DNA of 6,934 nt from Myxococcota bacterium (GTDB taxonomy: Bacteria > Myxococcota_A > UBA9160 > PR03). Both the position numbers and the translations under genes were made by a program. The notes below the pieces were generated by a model, which was not told where the DNA came from, searched no databases, and was given only the letters and a program-made list of their open reading frames with translations. Every line of letters begins with the position of its first letter. The first letter of the stretch is position 1. Below are positions 1-5,664 of this stretch, one piece after another. The stretch lies in contig JASJBO010000378.1 of the NCBI GenBank assembly GCA_030066475.1, forward strand, positions 1 to 6,934, read 5' to 3'.

Positions 1-1
1 C

Positions 2-385
2 ATCAAGTTCATGTTCCCCAACCCGCATCTCGTCTTCCTGCACGACACCCCGAGCAAGCGGCTCTTCGACCGCACCGATCGGGCCTTCAGCTCGGGCTGC
101 ATCCGCGTCGAGCGCCCCTTCGAGCTGGCGCGCCTGCTGCTCGACGACGAGGAGGCCTGGAGCGCCGAGCAGCTCCAGCGCACCGTCGACGCAGAGCGCA
201 CCCGGGTGGTGGTGCTGGAGGATCCGGTCCCTGTCTTCCTGCTGTACTGGACCGTCGACCTCGAGGAGCCGGGGCGCGTGGGCTTCAAGCGCGACGTCTA
301 CCGGCGCGACCCGCGGGTGCTGAAGGCGCTCGACGGCGAGTTCCGCTTCCGCAAGCGGCCCGTGGCGGGGCGCGAGCAGCTCTGA
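2..385 (+). CDS. L,D-transpeptidase, YcbB/LdtD type (C-terminal part)
   Basis: The 5' end lies outside the window; the frame is open from base 2 and stops with TGA at 383-385. Counting from the methionine at base 11, the protein shows an HD pair (residues 11-12), the stretch DTPSKRLF and the catalytic motif SSGCIRV (28-33), with the nucleophilic cysteine at residue 30 (bases 98-100). These are the YkuD-domain landmarks. SSGC instead of the commoner SHGC, and the trailing PVPVFLLYWTVD segment, point to the YcbB/LdtD branch. Known family members act in the periplasm, forming 3-3 cross-links between peptidoglycan stem peptides or attaching proteins to them. The C-terminal region continues about 90 residues past the cysteine, as in YcbB. 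The next gene starts 78 bases later, so this gene probably ends its own transcript. Family assignment is firm; the exact substrate is not visible. Confidence 0.93.
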   Translation: MKFMFPNPHLVFLHDTPSKRLFDRTDRAFSSGCIRVERPFELARLLLDDEEAWSAEQLQRTVDAERTRVVVLEDPVPVFLLYWTVDLEEPGRVGFKRDVYRRDPRVLKALDGEFRFRKRPVAGREQL

Positions 386-416
386 CGCAGCACCGCCCGG
401 CCACGACGATCGGGTG

Positions 417-422
417 TACACT
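417..422 (+). promoter_or_regulatory. Candidate -10 element upstream of the COQ4-family gene
   Basis: TACACT, directly preceded by TG, lies 42 bases before the ATG at 464 in the short gap after the transpeptidase stop. It is a reasonable sigma70 -10 hexamer, but I see no matching -35 box at 16-18 bases upstream, so the assignment is weak. Confidence 0.25.
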
Positions 423-450
423 GCGGAGACGCCGTACGACCCCGGGAGAT

Positions 451-456
451 GGGAGA
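451..456 (+). promoter_or_regulatory. Ribosome binding site deciding the COQ4-family start
   Basis: GGGAGA sits 7 bases before the ATG at 464. The alternative in-frame ATG at 449 has its only purine run (444-448) touching the start codon, too close to work well, so 464 is preferred. Confidence 0.6.
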
Positions 457-463
457 CAGCGCC

Positions 464-1264
464 ATGACGCAGGGACTCGCTGGCTTCGAGGGCGCCGACG
501 CGTCGCCGCTGCGCCGCCCTCCGCTGCGCCGCGAGTGGGGGCACGGGCTGCGGAGCCTGCTGCGTTTCATCACCAGCCCGAGCGATCTGGCCAACAGCTT
601 CGACGCGATGTTCTCGCTCGCCGGGCCGACGATCGAGCGCCAGTTCCGGGCGTTCGCCGTCCACCCGGTCGGACGCGCGCTGCTCGCCGAGCACCCGCGC
701 CGCGACCTGAACACGCTGCTCGCCGACCGTGCCGCGCTGGCCGCGATGCCCGCTGGCAGCTTCGCCCACGCCTATCTCGACTACCTGGGCGGAGACGACA
801 TGGGCTCGGCCGACTACTTCCTGGAGGCCGCGGGGCTCGAGGACAAGGCGCGGCGCTTCGGCTGGAGCGACGACCACCTCTGGTTCGTCCGGCGCATGGC
901 GAACAGCCACGACCTGTTCCACGTGGTGGCCGGCTACGACCGCGAGATCACCGGCGAGGTCGGCCTGATCGGCTTCACGGCGGGACAGATCCCGCTGCTG
1001 CCGCTGCGCCTGCTGCTTCCCTACTTCTTCGTGCTGAAGCCGTCCCAGCCGATCCGCTGGGCGCGCTACGTGCGCGATGCCTACCGCCACGGACGCGACA
1101 CCCCGTCGCTCGCGTGCGTCGACTACGAGGCCCTGCTGCCGCTCCCCCTCGACGAGGCGCGCCGCGCGATGGGCGTGCCGACGTTCGAACGGGCACACCC
1201 GGGCGGCATCCCCGAGAAGGGCTGGCTGCTGGAGCGGGTCGAGCGGAACGTGACGCTGGTCTAG
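464..1264 (+). CDS. COQ4-family ubiquinone biosynthesis protein
   Basis: This 266-residue protein carries the COQ4 signature HDxxHx(11)E: HDLFH begins at residue 149 and the distal glutamate of TGE is residue 165. In COQ4 these residues are proposed to bind a divalent metal. The surrounding text (WFVRRMANS before it, GYDREITGEVGLIGF after it) also reads like the family core, and the length matches bacterial and mitochondrial homologues. COQ4 is needed for coenzyme Q synthesis and has been linked to oxidative decarboxylation of the quinone head-group precursor; whether this bacterial copy does the same is inference. No ubi, coq or prenyltransferase gene is nearby. The next gene begins 7 bases after the stop, so the two are probably co-transcribed. 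A start at 449 would add five residues. Confidence 0.9.
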   Translation: MTQGLAGFEGADASPLRRPPLRREWGHGLRSLLRFITSPSDLANSFDAMFSLAGPTIERQFRAFAVHPVGRALLAEHPRRDLNTLLADRAALAAMPAGSFAHAYLDYLGGDDMGSADYFLEAAGLEDKARRFGWSDDHLWFVRRMANSHDLFHVVAGYDREITGEVGLIGFTAGQIPLLPLRLLLPYFFVLKPSQPIRWARYVRDAYRHGRDTPSLACVDYEALLPLPLDEARRAMGVPTFERAHPGGIPEKGWLLERVERNVTLV

Positions 1265-1271
1265 CCCGCCG

Positions 1272-2351
1272 ATGGCGCGGATCGCCGGCGTGGTCCTGGT
1301 GGGCGTGGTGCTGTTCCTCGTCTGGCCCGCGCCGATCGACTCGCGACCGTTCGAGTCGGGCCCGCTTCCCGCGCTCGAGGGCGCCCTGGCGCCGAACCGC
1401 GCGCTGGAGGCCTGCCGGCGCATCTCGGAGGGCGAGATCCTCCACGCGGACAAGCTGCTGGTGGACGCTGCGGGACGCGTCTACACCGGCGACGAGTCCG
1501 GTCGGATCCTGCGCCTCGATCCGGACGGCCGCGGCGGCTACGACCTCCAGGTCCGCGCCGAGCCCGGCGGCCGCCCCATGGAGCTCGACTTCGACGCGCA
1601 GGGGGGCTTGCTGGTCGCCGACCTCTTCGGCCCCCACTTCCGGGTGGCCCCGGACGGGTCCAGCCGCCGACTCCCCACGCTCGCGGGCCTTCCCCAGGGC
1701 ACGGCCGGCGTCGCCGTCGCGAGCGACGGCCTCGTGTACTACGGCGCGCACACCGAGCGCCAGGCCGAGTCGGAACGGGACGAGGCGTTCCTGAGCATCC
1801 TCGCGGCGCGGCCCACCAGCGAGCTGCGCGCGTTCGACCCCCGCACCGGAGAGGAGCGCACCCTGGTGGAGGGCCTGCTGCTCCCGGTCGGCGTCGAGCT
1901 GTCCGCCGACGAGGACTTCGTGGCGGTGGCCGAGTTCTTCGCGTACCGCGTGACGCGCTACTGGCTGAGGGGACCGCGGGCGGGGACCTCCGACCGTCTG
2001 GTCGAGAACCTGCCCGGCATGGTGGACGGTCTCGCCTCCGACGGGCGCGGCACCTTCTACCTGACCCTGCCCGCCCCCCGCACGCGCTTCCTCGACTGGC
2101 TGCAGCGGCATCCCGGCTTGAAGGACCAGCTCGCCAAGCTGGTGCCGCTGATGCTGTCGCTCGGCCTGGCGCCCTCCGGCTCGCCGGGGCTGGTGCTGGC
2201 ACTCGACGAGTCCGGCCGCGTACTGCGCTCCTTCCACGATCCCACCGGCGCCGTGGTGGACACCGTGACCGGGGCGGAGTACCACGACGGCCACCTCTAC
2301 CTGACCTCGATCGCGGGAGACTGGGTCGCCCGCTGCCCGATCGGCTCGTGA
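1272..2351 (+). CDS. Strictosidine-synthase/APMAP-like beta-propeller (SMP-30 superfamily), membrane-anchored
   Basis: A 359-residue protein. Residues 4-18 form a hydrophobic signal anchor (IAGVVLVGVVLFLVW), placing the rest outside the cytoplasmic membrane. Then comes a six-bladed-propeller pattern: a LAPN element near residue 38, blade-type repeats such as VYTGDESGRILRL and LLVADLFG, a GVELSADEDFVAVAE segment (E at 221) with a YRVTRYWL strand, and VENLPGMVD (D at 252). An FLDWLQRHP helical insertion after the fifth blade resembles animal APMAP and plant strictosidine-synthase-like proteins. The APMAP/paraoxonase group contains hydrolases and arylesterases; true strictosidine synthase (Pictet-Spengler) activity is not expected in bacteria. 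In the usual NLPG-x-xD-N segment the residue after the aspartate is glycine. The stop overlaps the next gene's GTG start (GTGA, 2348-2351), implying translational coupling. Substrate unknown. Confidence 0.85.
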   Translation: MARIAGVVLVGVVLFLVWPAPIDSRPFESGPLPALEGALAPNRALEACRRISEGEILHADKLLVDAAGRVYTGDESGRILRLDPDGRGGYDLQVRAEPGGRPMELDFDAQGGLLVADLFGPHFRVAPDGSSRRLPTLAGLPQGTAGVAVASDGLVYYGAHTERQAESERDEAFLSILAARPTSELRAFDPRTGEERTLVEGLLLPVGVELSADEDFVAVAEFFAYRVTRYWLRGPRAGTSDRLVENLPGMVDGLASDGRGTFYLTLPAPRTRFLDWLQRHPGLKDQLAKLVPLMLSLGLAPSGSPGLVLALDESGRVLRSFHDPTGAVVDTVTGAEYHDGHLYLTSIAGDWVARCPIGS

Positions 2352-3061
2352 GTCAGCTCGTCGCTGCGGTGAAGAACAACGCGCGCTGGTGCGACGCGGT
2401 GTGCGCGGCCCAGGGCTCGCCGGGCGAGCTCCGGGCGGATGTCTGGCTCAACCGCGCCGAGGTGCCGCGCTTCTACCCCAACCTCGCGACGCTCACTGCG
2501 GGCGCGGACGTCGCCGCTCCCCTCGACACGCTGGACGCGGCCGGGCTCGAAGGCGAGTGGGGCGTGAAGGACAGCTTTGCCCGGCTCGACCTGCGCGCGC
2601 GCGGGTTCCGCGTGCTGTTCGAAGCGCGGTGGATGCGACGTCCCGCCGCCGCGGCCCCCGCCGGCGGTGGACACGCCGCCGCGCGTTGGGAGCGGGTGCG
2701 AACCGCGGGCGCACTCGCGGAGTGGGATGCGGCGTGGGCCGGCGGCGCCGACCTGCCGCGCGTATTCGCTCCAGACCTGCTCGCCGACCCCGGCGTGGTG
2801 CTCCTGGCCGGCCGCCGCGACGGCCGGATCGTCGCGGGTGTCGCAACCAAGCGCAGCGACGGTGTCGTGGGCGTGTCCAACTTCTTCGCGCGCGCGGCGG
2901 CCCGCGAGGCGCTGCGCGCCGCCGCCGTCGATGCCGTGCGCGCGGTGCATCCCGGGCTCGCGCTGGTCGGCTACGAGCGCGGGCCCGACCTCGCGGCGGC
3001 CCGCGGGCTGGGCTTCGAGGCGATCGGCGCGCTGCGGATCTGGACGAAGCGGCGCGCTTGA
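2348..3061 (+). CDS. Conserved protein with GNAT-like C-terminal half
   Basis: A 237-residue protein starting at GTG, sharing four bases with the preceding stop. The N-terminus has NNARWCDAVCAAQG (cysteines 15 and 19) followed by DVWLNRAEVPRFYPNLATL. The second half looks like the acetyltransferase (GNAT) fold: GVVLLAGRRDGRIVAGVAT and VVGVSNFF strands, a long alanine-rich helix, then GYERGPDLAAARGLGFEAIG (around 208-227) and a final strand LRIWTK (W at 232). That ending, with the ERG-x-DL and LGFE elements, is typical of GNAT proteins acting on small molecules or unknown substrates. I do not see a clear acetyl-CoA pyrophosphate loop (Q/RxxGxG/A), so activity is uncertain. Tight coupling to the beta-propeller gene suggests a shared role, but no function can be named. 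Confidence 0.7.
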   Translation: MSQLVAAVKNNARWCDAVCAAQGSPGELRADVWLNRAEVPRFYPNLATLTAGADVAAPLDTLDAAGLEGEWGVKDSFARLDLRARGFRVLFEARWMRRPAAAAPAGGGHAAARWERVRTAGALAEWDAAWAGGADLPRVFAPDLLADPGVVLLAGRRDGRIVAGVATKRSDGVVGVSNFFARAAAREALRAAAVDAVRAVHPGLALVGYERGPDLAAARGLGFEAIGALRIWTKRRA

Positions 3062-3085
3062 CCCGATGGGCCCACCGGCTACGGT
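3058..3085 (+). promoter_or_regulatory. Putative sigma70 promoter for the selenoprotein gene
   Basis: TTGACC (3058-3063) and TACGGT (3080-3085) are separated by 16 bases. The -35 box overlaps the TGA stop of the upstream gene (3059-3061), and the -10 box ends 29 bases before the downstream ATG. It is the best promoter-like pair I found in the window, and suggests the small gene is transcribed on its own rather than only by read-through. Confidence 0.5.
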
Positions 3086-3102
3086 CTCGGGTGTCCGCAC
3101 CG

Positions 3103-3107
3103 GGAGG
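3103..3107 (+). promoter_or_regulatory. Strong ribosome binding site of the selenoprotein gene
   Basis: GGAGG is placed 7 bases before the ATG at 3115, an ideal Shine-Dalgarno spacing. It supports real translation of the signal peptide and the frame that runs into the TGA. Confidence 0.75.
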
Positions 3108-3114
3108 ATCGGCG

Positions 3115-3405
3115 ATGCTCAAGAGGTTCGTCCTGACCTGCGCGCTGGCCGTCTCGCTGGCCGGGAACGCCGGCGCCGCCGTCGTCACCTACGTGCTCCA
3201 GACCCCAGGGGTCGTCTGAGGCGGCACCTCCGCGGCGGCCCGTGCGGCCGTCGAGCAGATCGAAGAGGTGCGGTCGGTCGAGACCGACATGCGCGCGCAC
3301 ACGGTGACCGTCTCGTTCGACGACGAGAAGCTGTCGATCGACGAGATCGTCGCCGCGCTCAACCGGGCAGGCTACACGGTCCCGAGTCACGCGCGAGCGC
3401 CGTAG
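3115..3405 (+). CDS. MerP-like HMA-domain selenoprotein, periplasmic (in-frame TGA read as selenocysteine)
   Basis: Read through TGA 3217-3219 as selenocysteine (residue 35), this is a complete 96-residue protein ending at TAG 3403-3405. Residues 1-21 are a signal peptide (basic MLKR, hydrophobic core, A-G-A cleavage site). Residues 22 to about 90 follow the MerP/HMA beta-alpha-beta-beta-alpha-beta pattern: VVTYVLQTPGVV, U-G-G-T, helix SAAARAAVEQIEEV, strands RSVETDMRAH and TVTVSFDDEK, helix LSIDEIVAALNRAGY, strand TV. MerP has PGMTCxxC; here PGVV-U-G-G-T aligns, so Sec replaces the first cysteine and threonine the second. No cysteine remains in the mature chain. Size, signal peptide, strong ribosome binding site, GC-rich codon use on both sides of the TGA and a downstream SECIS-like hairpin all favour recoding over a plain stop. 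HMA proteins bind or pass soft metals; with one selenol, metal/mercury binding or redox chemistry are both possible. The alternative is a pseudogene broken by a nonsense mutation. Confidence 0.8.
3233..3253 (+). promoter_or_regulatory. Putative bacterial SECIS element
   Basis: Bases 3233-3240 pair with 3246-3253 as an uninterrupted 8-bp stem (seven Watson-Crick pairs and one G-U), closing a 5-nt loop CGUGC at 3241-3245. The loop starts 21 nt after the TGA (3217-3219) and has G as its second base followed by U. The published bacterial SECIS consensus, as I recall it, is an apical loop of 3-14 nt, a G among its first two bases, and 16-37 nt from the UGA; all are met. Such hairpins recruit SelB with Sec-tRNA. 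The region is coding (residues 40-47) and very GC-rich, so a chance hairpin is possible. Confidence 0.65.
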
Positions 3406-3623
3406 CCGGGCGTCCGCGGCGGCCGGGATCGTGAAGGTCGCCGCCGAACCCGCTGCTCCAAGGCGGCCGCGACGCGGCGCACCACCTCACGAACGCACTC
3501 GAGGTCTTCGCGGTGGCCGAGGGGCTGGCTGCGAGCTCCTGGTCGGCCACCCGGCGGCTGCCCTCCCGCGCGATACGCTCTACGTTCCGACCCGGCGCCC
3601 AGCAGCGCCGGGAGGGACCCACG
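3406..3623 (+). other. Intergenic region without a recognised gene
   Basis: These 218 bases separate the selenoprotein gene from the DUF1330 gene. I see no convincing coding frame on either strand. A 7-bp GC hairpin (3417-3423 with 3440-3446) lacks a T-tract, so it is not a standard intrinsic terminator. TACGCT at 3574-3579 is a possible -10 box 45 bases before the next gene's ATG, without a clear -35. Confidence 0.5.
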
Positions 3624-3920
3624 ATGCCGGTCTACGTCGTCGCACAGAGTCGGATCGAGAACCGCGAGATGCTCGACCAGTACGTGGCCCGGGCGCTGCC
3701 GACCATCCAGGCGAGCGGCGGCCGCGTGCTCGCGTTCACCGAGTCCCCCGACGTGGTCGAAGGCGAGGTGTCGCATCCCCGGACGGTGATCCTGGAGTTC
3801 GACTCGCGCGAGGCCTTCCGCGCCTGGTACGACTCGGCCGGCTACCAGGAGATCCTGCCGCTCCGGCTCGACTCGGCGCCCGGGACGCTGATCGTCGTCG
3901 ATGGCCTCCCCGCTCCCTGA
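3624..3920 (+). CDS. DUF1330 family protein (dimeric alpha-beta barrel)
   Basis: A complete 98-residue protein. The start at 3624 is fixed by GGAGGG (3611-3616) 7 bases upstream, and the family pattern begins right at this methionine: PVYVVAQSRIENREMLDQY, then PTIQASGGRVLAF (26-38), VVEGE (44-48), TVILEFDSREAFRAWYDSAGYQ (54-75) and LPLRLDSAPG (78-87). Length and motif order match DUF1330 across its full span. The family belongs to the ferredoxin-like dimeric alpha-beta barrel superfamily with EthD and antibiotic-biosynthesis monooxygenases. No biochemical role is established for most members, and it is expected in the cytoplasm. Its last 20 bases overlap the next gene. Confidence 0.9.
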   Translation: MPVYVVAQSRIENREMLDQYVARALPTIQASGGRVLAFTESPDVVEGEVSHPRTVILEFDSREAFRAWYDSAGYQEILPLRLDSAPGTLIVVDGLPAP

Positions 3921-4557
3921 CGCCGCCGCTCCGACGCCGCTGAGCCAGGAGCAGCGGCAGGTCGTCCGGCTCTGCCTGTCGGCGCTGGGGGTGCTCGGGA
4001 CCGGCTCGCTGATCGGAGTGTCGTTCTCGCTCTACCTGGTCAACCACGCGCCGCTGCTGCTGGTGGCGCTGAGCCCGCTCGGCCGCCACATCGTCCTGGC
4101 CGTGCCGGTCAGCTCCGCGGCGGCGCTGGTCGCGGTGGCCGTCGGCCGGCGCATGCTCTTCTACCTGGCCTCCTTCCACCTGGGCAGTGCCCTCGGACCC
4201 AGCGGCATTCCCTGGATCGAGGCGCGGGCGGCCCGCTTCGCCCGCTTCGTGCGCTTCATCGAGCGCCTCTTCGCGCGCGCCCCCCGCGTGGTGGTGCTGC
4301 TGATGACCGGCCCCACGGTCAGCGCGATGGCGGGCATCTTCGGCATGCGCGCCGCGGTGTTCCTGCCCCTTGCGGCGATCGGCCTGACGCTGCGCGTCGC
4401 GCTGCTGGTGGCGTTCGGCGAGTGGATGCGGGCGCCGCTCGAGGTCGCGCTCACCTGGATCGAGGACCACTGGGTCCCGGGCACCGTGGTCATGGTGGCG
4501 GTGGTCGCGCTCTATCGCTGGCGGCGGCGCACCCCGACGAGCGTCATGGAGGACTGA
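3901..4557 (+). CDS. DedA/VTT-like integral membrane protein
   Basis: A 218-residue protein with hydrophobic segments near residues 22-47, 50-81, 128-149, 151-173 and 191-207, so a polytopic inner-membrane protein. The order resembles the VTT (SNARE-associated/DedA) domain: a membrane segment ending VAVGRR, an amphipathic linker (FARFVRFIERLFARAP) and a reentrant-like stretch VVVLLMTGPTVSAMAGIFGM, followed by a helix ending FGEWM. The classical DedA 'R-x-[IV]-P-x-[VI]-R' motif is replaced by MTGPTVSAMAG, so it is a divergent member or relative. DedA proteins are lipid scramblases or transporters; that role here is inference. The ATG at 3901 lies inside the DUF1330 gene (20-base overlap in another frame), with only a weak ribosome binding site, so coupled translation is likely. 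No other in-frame methionine exists before residue 85. Confidence 0.7.
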   Translation: MASPLPDAAAPTPLSQEQRQVVRLCLSALGVLGTGSLIGVSFSLYLVNHAPLLLVALSPLGRHIVLAVPVSSAAALVAVAVGRRMLFYLASFHLGSALGPSGIPWIEARAARFARFVRFIERLFARAPRVVVLLMTGPTVSAMAGIFGMRAAVFLPLAAIGLTLRVALLVAFGEWMRAPLEVALTWIEDHWVPGTVVMVAVVALYRWRRRTPTSVMED

Positions 4558-4644
4558 GTCGGCCGTGGTACCGTCGGCGAGTGCCAGTGCACGTCGGAGG
4601 GCTGCGGCGCGGCCTGACGGGCGCCCGGCGCGCGACCGCTCCGC

Positions 4645-5475
4645 ATGAAGATCGAGGAGCACAACCGCGCGGCCTGGGACCGCCAGGTCGAGGCGGGCAG
4701 CCGCTGGACCCTTCCCGTGTCCGCTCGAGAGATCGAGCGCGCCCGCGGCGGCGACTGGAGCGTCGTCCTGACGCCGACGAAGCCGGTCCCCCGGGACTGG
4801 CTCGGAGAGGTCGCGGACCGGGAGATCCTGTGTCTGGCGAGCGGCGGTGGCCAGCAGGCGCCGCTGCTCGCCGCCGCCGGCGCCCGCGTTACGGTGCTCG
4901 ACAACTCGCCGCGGCAGCTCGCGCGCGACCGCGAGGTGATGGAGCGCGACGGCCTCGCGCTGCGCCTCGAGCTCGGCGTGATGGCCGACCTGTCGCGCTT
5001 CGCCGACGCCCGCTTCGACCTCGTGTTCCACCCGGTCTCGAACGTGTTCGCGCCCGACCTCGAGCCGGTCTGGCGCGAGGCGTATCGCGTGCTGCGTCCC
5101 GGCGGCGTGCTGCTCGCCGGCATCACCAACCCGCTGGTCTACCTGTTCGACTGGGCCGAGCACGAGACCTCCGGCCGGCTGGTGCTGCGCTTCTCGCTCC
5201 CCTACTCGGACGCCGAGCACCTGCCCCGCGACCAGCTCGAGGCCCGCGTCGCGGCGGGTGAGCCGATGGAGTTCGGTCACACGCTCGAGGCGCAGATCGG
5301 CGGCCAGCTCGCCGCCGGCTTCGTGCTGATCGGCTTCTACGAGGACGTCGATCCCGAGCTTCCGCTCGCGGCCTACGCGCCGACCTTCATCGCGACGCGG
5401 GCGCGGAAGCCGGCGGGGCGCCGGCCCGCGGGCCGTGCTAAACCCACCGCTCGTCCTTTCGGAGAACCCCCGTGA
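4645..5475 (+). CDS. Class I SAM-dependent methyltransferase
   Basis: A 276-residue protein. The start at 4645 is forced by an in-frame TGA at 4615-4617; there is no clear Shine-Dalgarno. The N-terminal NRAAWDRQVEAGSRWTLPVS region is conserved in a bacterial family of stand-alone methyltransferases. Motif I is CLASGGGQQ (63-71), the acidic end of strand 2 is D86 (VTVLDNS), motif IV is DLVFHPVSNVF (125-135) and the post-motif helix with RVLRPGG is at 148-154. The C-terminal part (NPLVYLFDWAE, LPYSDAEHLP, HTLEAQIGGQLAAGFVLIGFYED, PTFIATRA) also matches this family. Substrate unknown; a small molecule in the cytoplasm is likely. The last 24 residues are a basic, proline-rich tail that overlaps the next gene's promoter/RBS region and may be a poorly conserved extension. 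Confidence 0.9.
   Translation: MKIEEHNRAAWDRQVEAGSRWTLPVSAREIERARGGDWSVVLTPTKPVPRDWLGEVADREILCLASGGGQQAPLLAAAGARVTVLDNSPRQLARDREVMERDGLALRLELGVMADLSRFADARFDLVFHPVSNVFAPDLEPVWREAYRVLRPGGVLLAGITNPLVYLFDWAEHETSGRLVLRFSLPYSDAEHLPRDQLEARVAAGEPMEFGHTLEAQIGGQLAAGFVLIGFYEDVDPELPLAAYAPTFIATRARKPAGRRPAGRAKPTARPFGEPP
5436..5444 (+). promoter_or_regulatory. Candidate extended -10 element upstream of the small ORF
   Basis: TGC followed by TAAACC has the TGn-TAnnnn layout of an extended -10 box, 28 bases before the GTG at 5472. It lies inside the 3' end of the methyltransferase gene. No -35 box is seen. Confidence 0.25.
5461..5466 (+). promoter_or_regulatory. Ribosome binding site supporting a GTG start at 5472
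   Basis: GGAGAA is located 5 bases before GTG 5472-5474. It is the main evidence that the overlapping small ORF is translated. Confidence 0.5.
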
Positions 5476-5660
5476 CGAAGCGCAGGGACTGGAACGCCGT
5501 GATCCACCGGCTCAACGCGAGTCCCCGTGGCGAGCTCCGCATCCGGATGGGATCGCCCGGTAGCGCGCAGGTCACCCGCTGCCGACTGTTGGCAGAGTGG
5601 TCGAACCTCGAAGCGACGACCATCGGCTCCACGCTGGTCCTGCGACTCGGCGGGAGATAG
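5472..5660 (+). CDS. Small protein of unknown function (62 residues)
   Basis: The GTG start shares four bases (GTGA) with the methyltransferase stop and has a Shine-Dalgarno site upstream. Its TAG stop is only 4 bases before the terB-like ATG. Third codon positions are mostly G or C, as in neighbouring genes. The peptide is basic, with no signal peptide or membrane segment; it begins MTKRRDWNAVIHRLNASPRG and ends with a beta-rich part (LRIRMGSPGSAQVTRCRLL, TTIGSTLVLRLGG). One cysteine is present. I do not recognise the family. Placement between two coupled genes suggests it is real and co-expressed with the TerB-like protein. Confidence 0.6.
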   Translation: MTKRRDWNAVIHRLNASPRGELRIRMGSPGSAQVTRCRLLAEWSNLEATTIGSTLVLRLGGR

Positions 5661-5664
5661 CCCG

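Noticed and set aside
535..1794. 419-codon + strand frame crossing two genes
   Set aside because: Extremely Arg/Pro/Ala-rich, and it crosses the boundary between the COQ4 and propeller genes, both of which have clear family motifs in other frames.
975..2294. Long minus-strand open frame opposite the COQ4 and beta-propeller genes
   Set aside because: Composition is Arg/Gly/Ala/Gln/His-rich with no recognisable domain; it is the mirror of well-supported + strand genes in very GC-rich DNA.
3115..3219. A 34-residue peptide ending at the TGA
   Set aside because: It would be only a signal peptide plus one beta strand, while the same frame continues with the remainder of the HMA domain and a SECIS-like hairpin.
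3417..3446. GC-rich hairpin after the selenoprotein gene as a terminator
   Set aside because: The 7-bp stem has a 15-16 nt loop and no T-tract; such hairpins are common by chance at this base composition.
3387..3776. Minus-strand frame with a plausible helix (VREVVRRVAAALEQRV)
   Set aside because: It would need a start inside the DUF1330 gene and has no ribosome binding site or family resemblance; the helix-like stretch is short and may be chance.
3431..3943. + strand frame covering the 3406-3623 gap and the DUF1330 gene
   Set aside because: Arg/Pro/Gly-rich sequence without motifs; DUF1330 explains most of the stretch in a different frame with a proper ribosome binding site.
3736..5280. 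514-codon minus-strand open frame
   Set aside because: Long antisense frames are expected where GC is this high. It spans four recognisable + strand features and shows low-complexity text such as repeated His/Gln/Arg runs.
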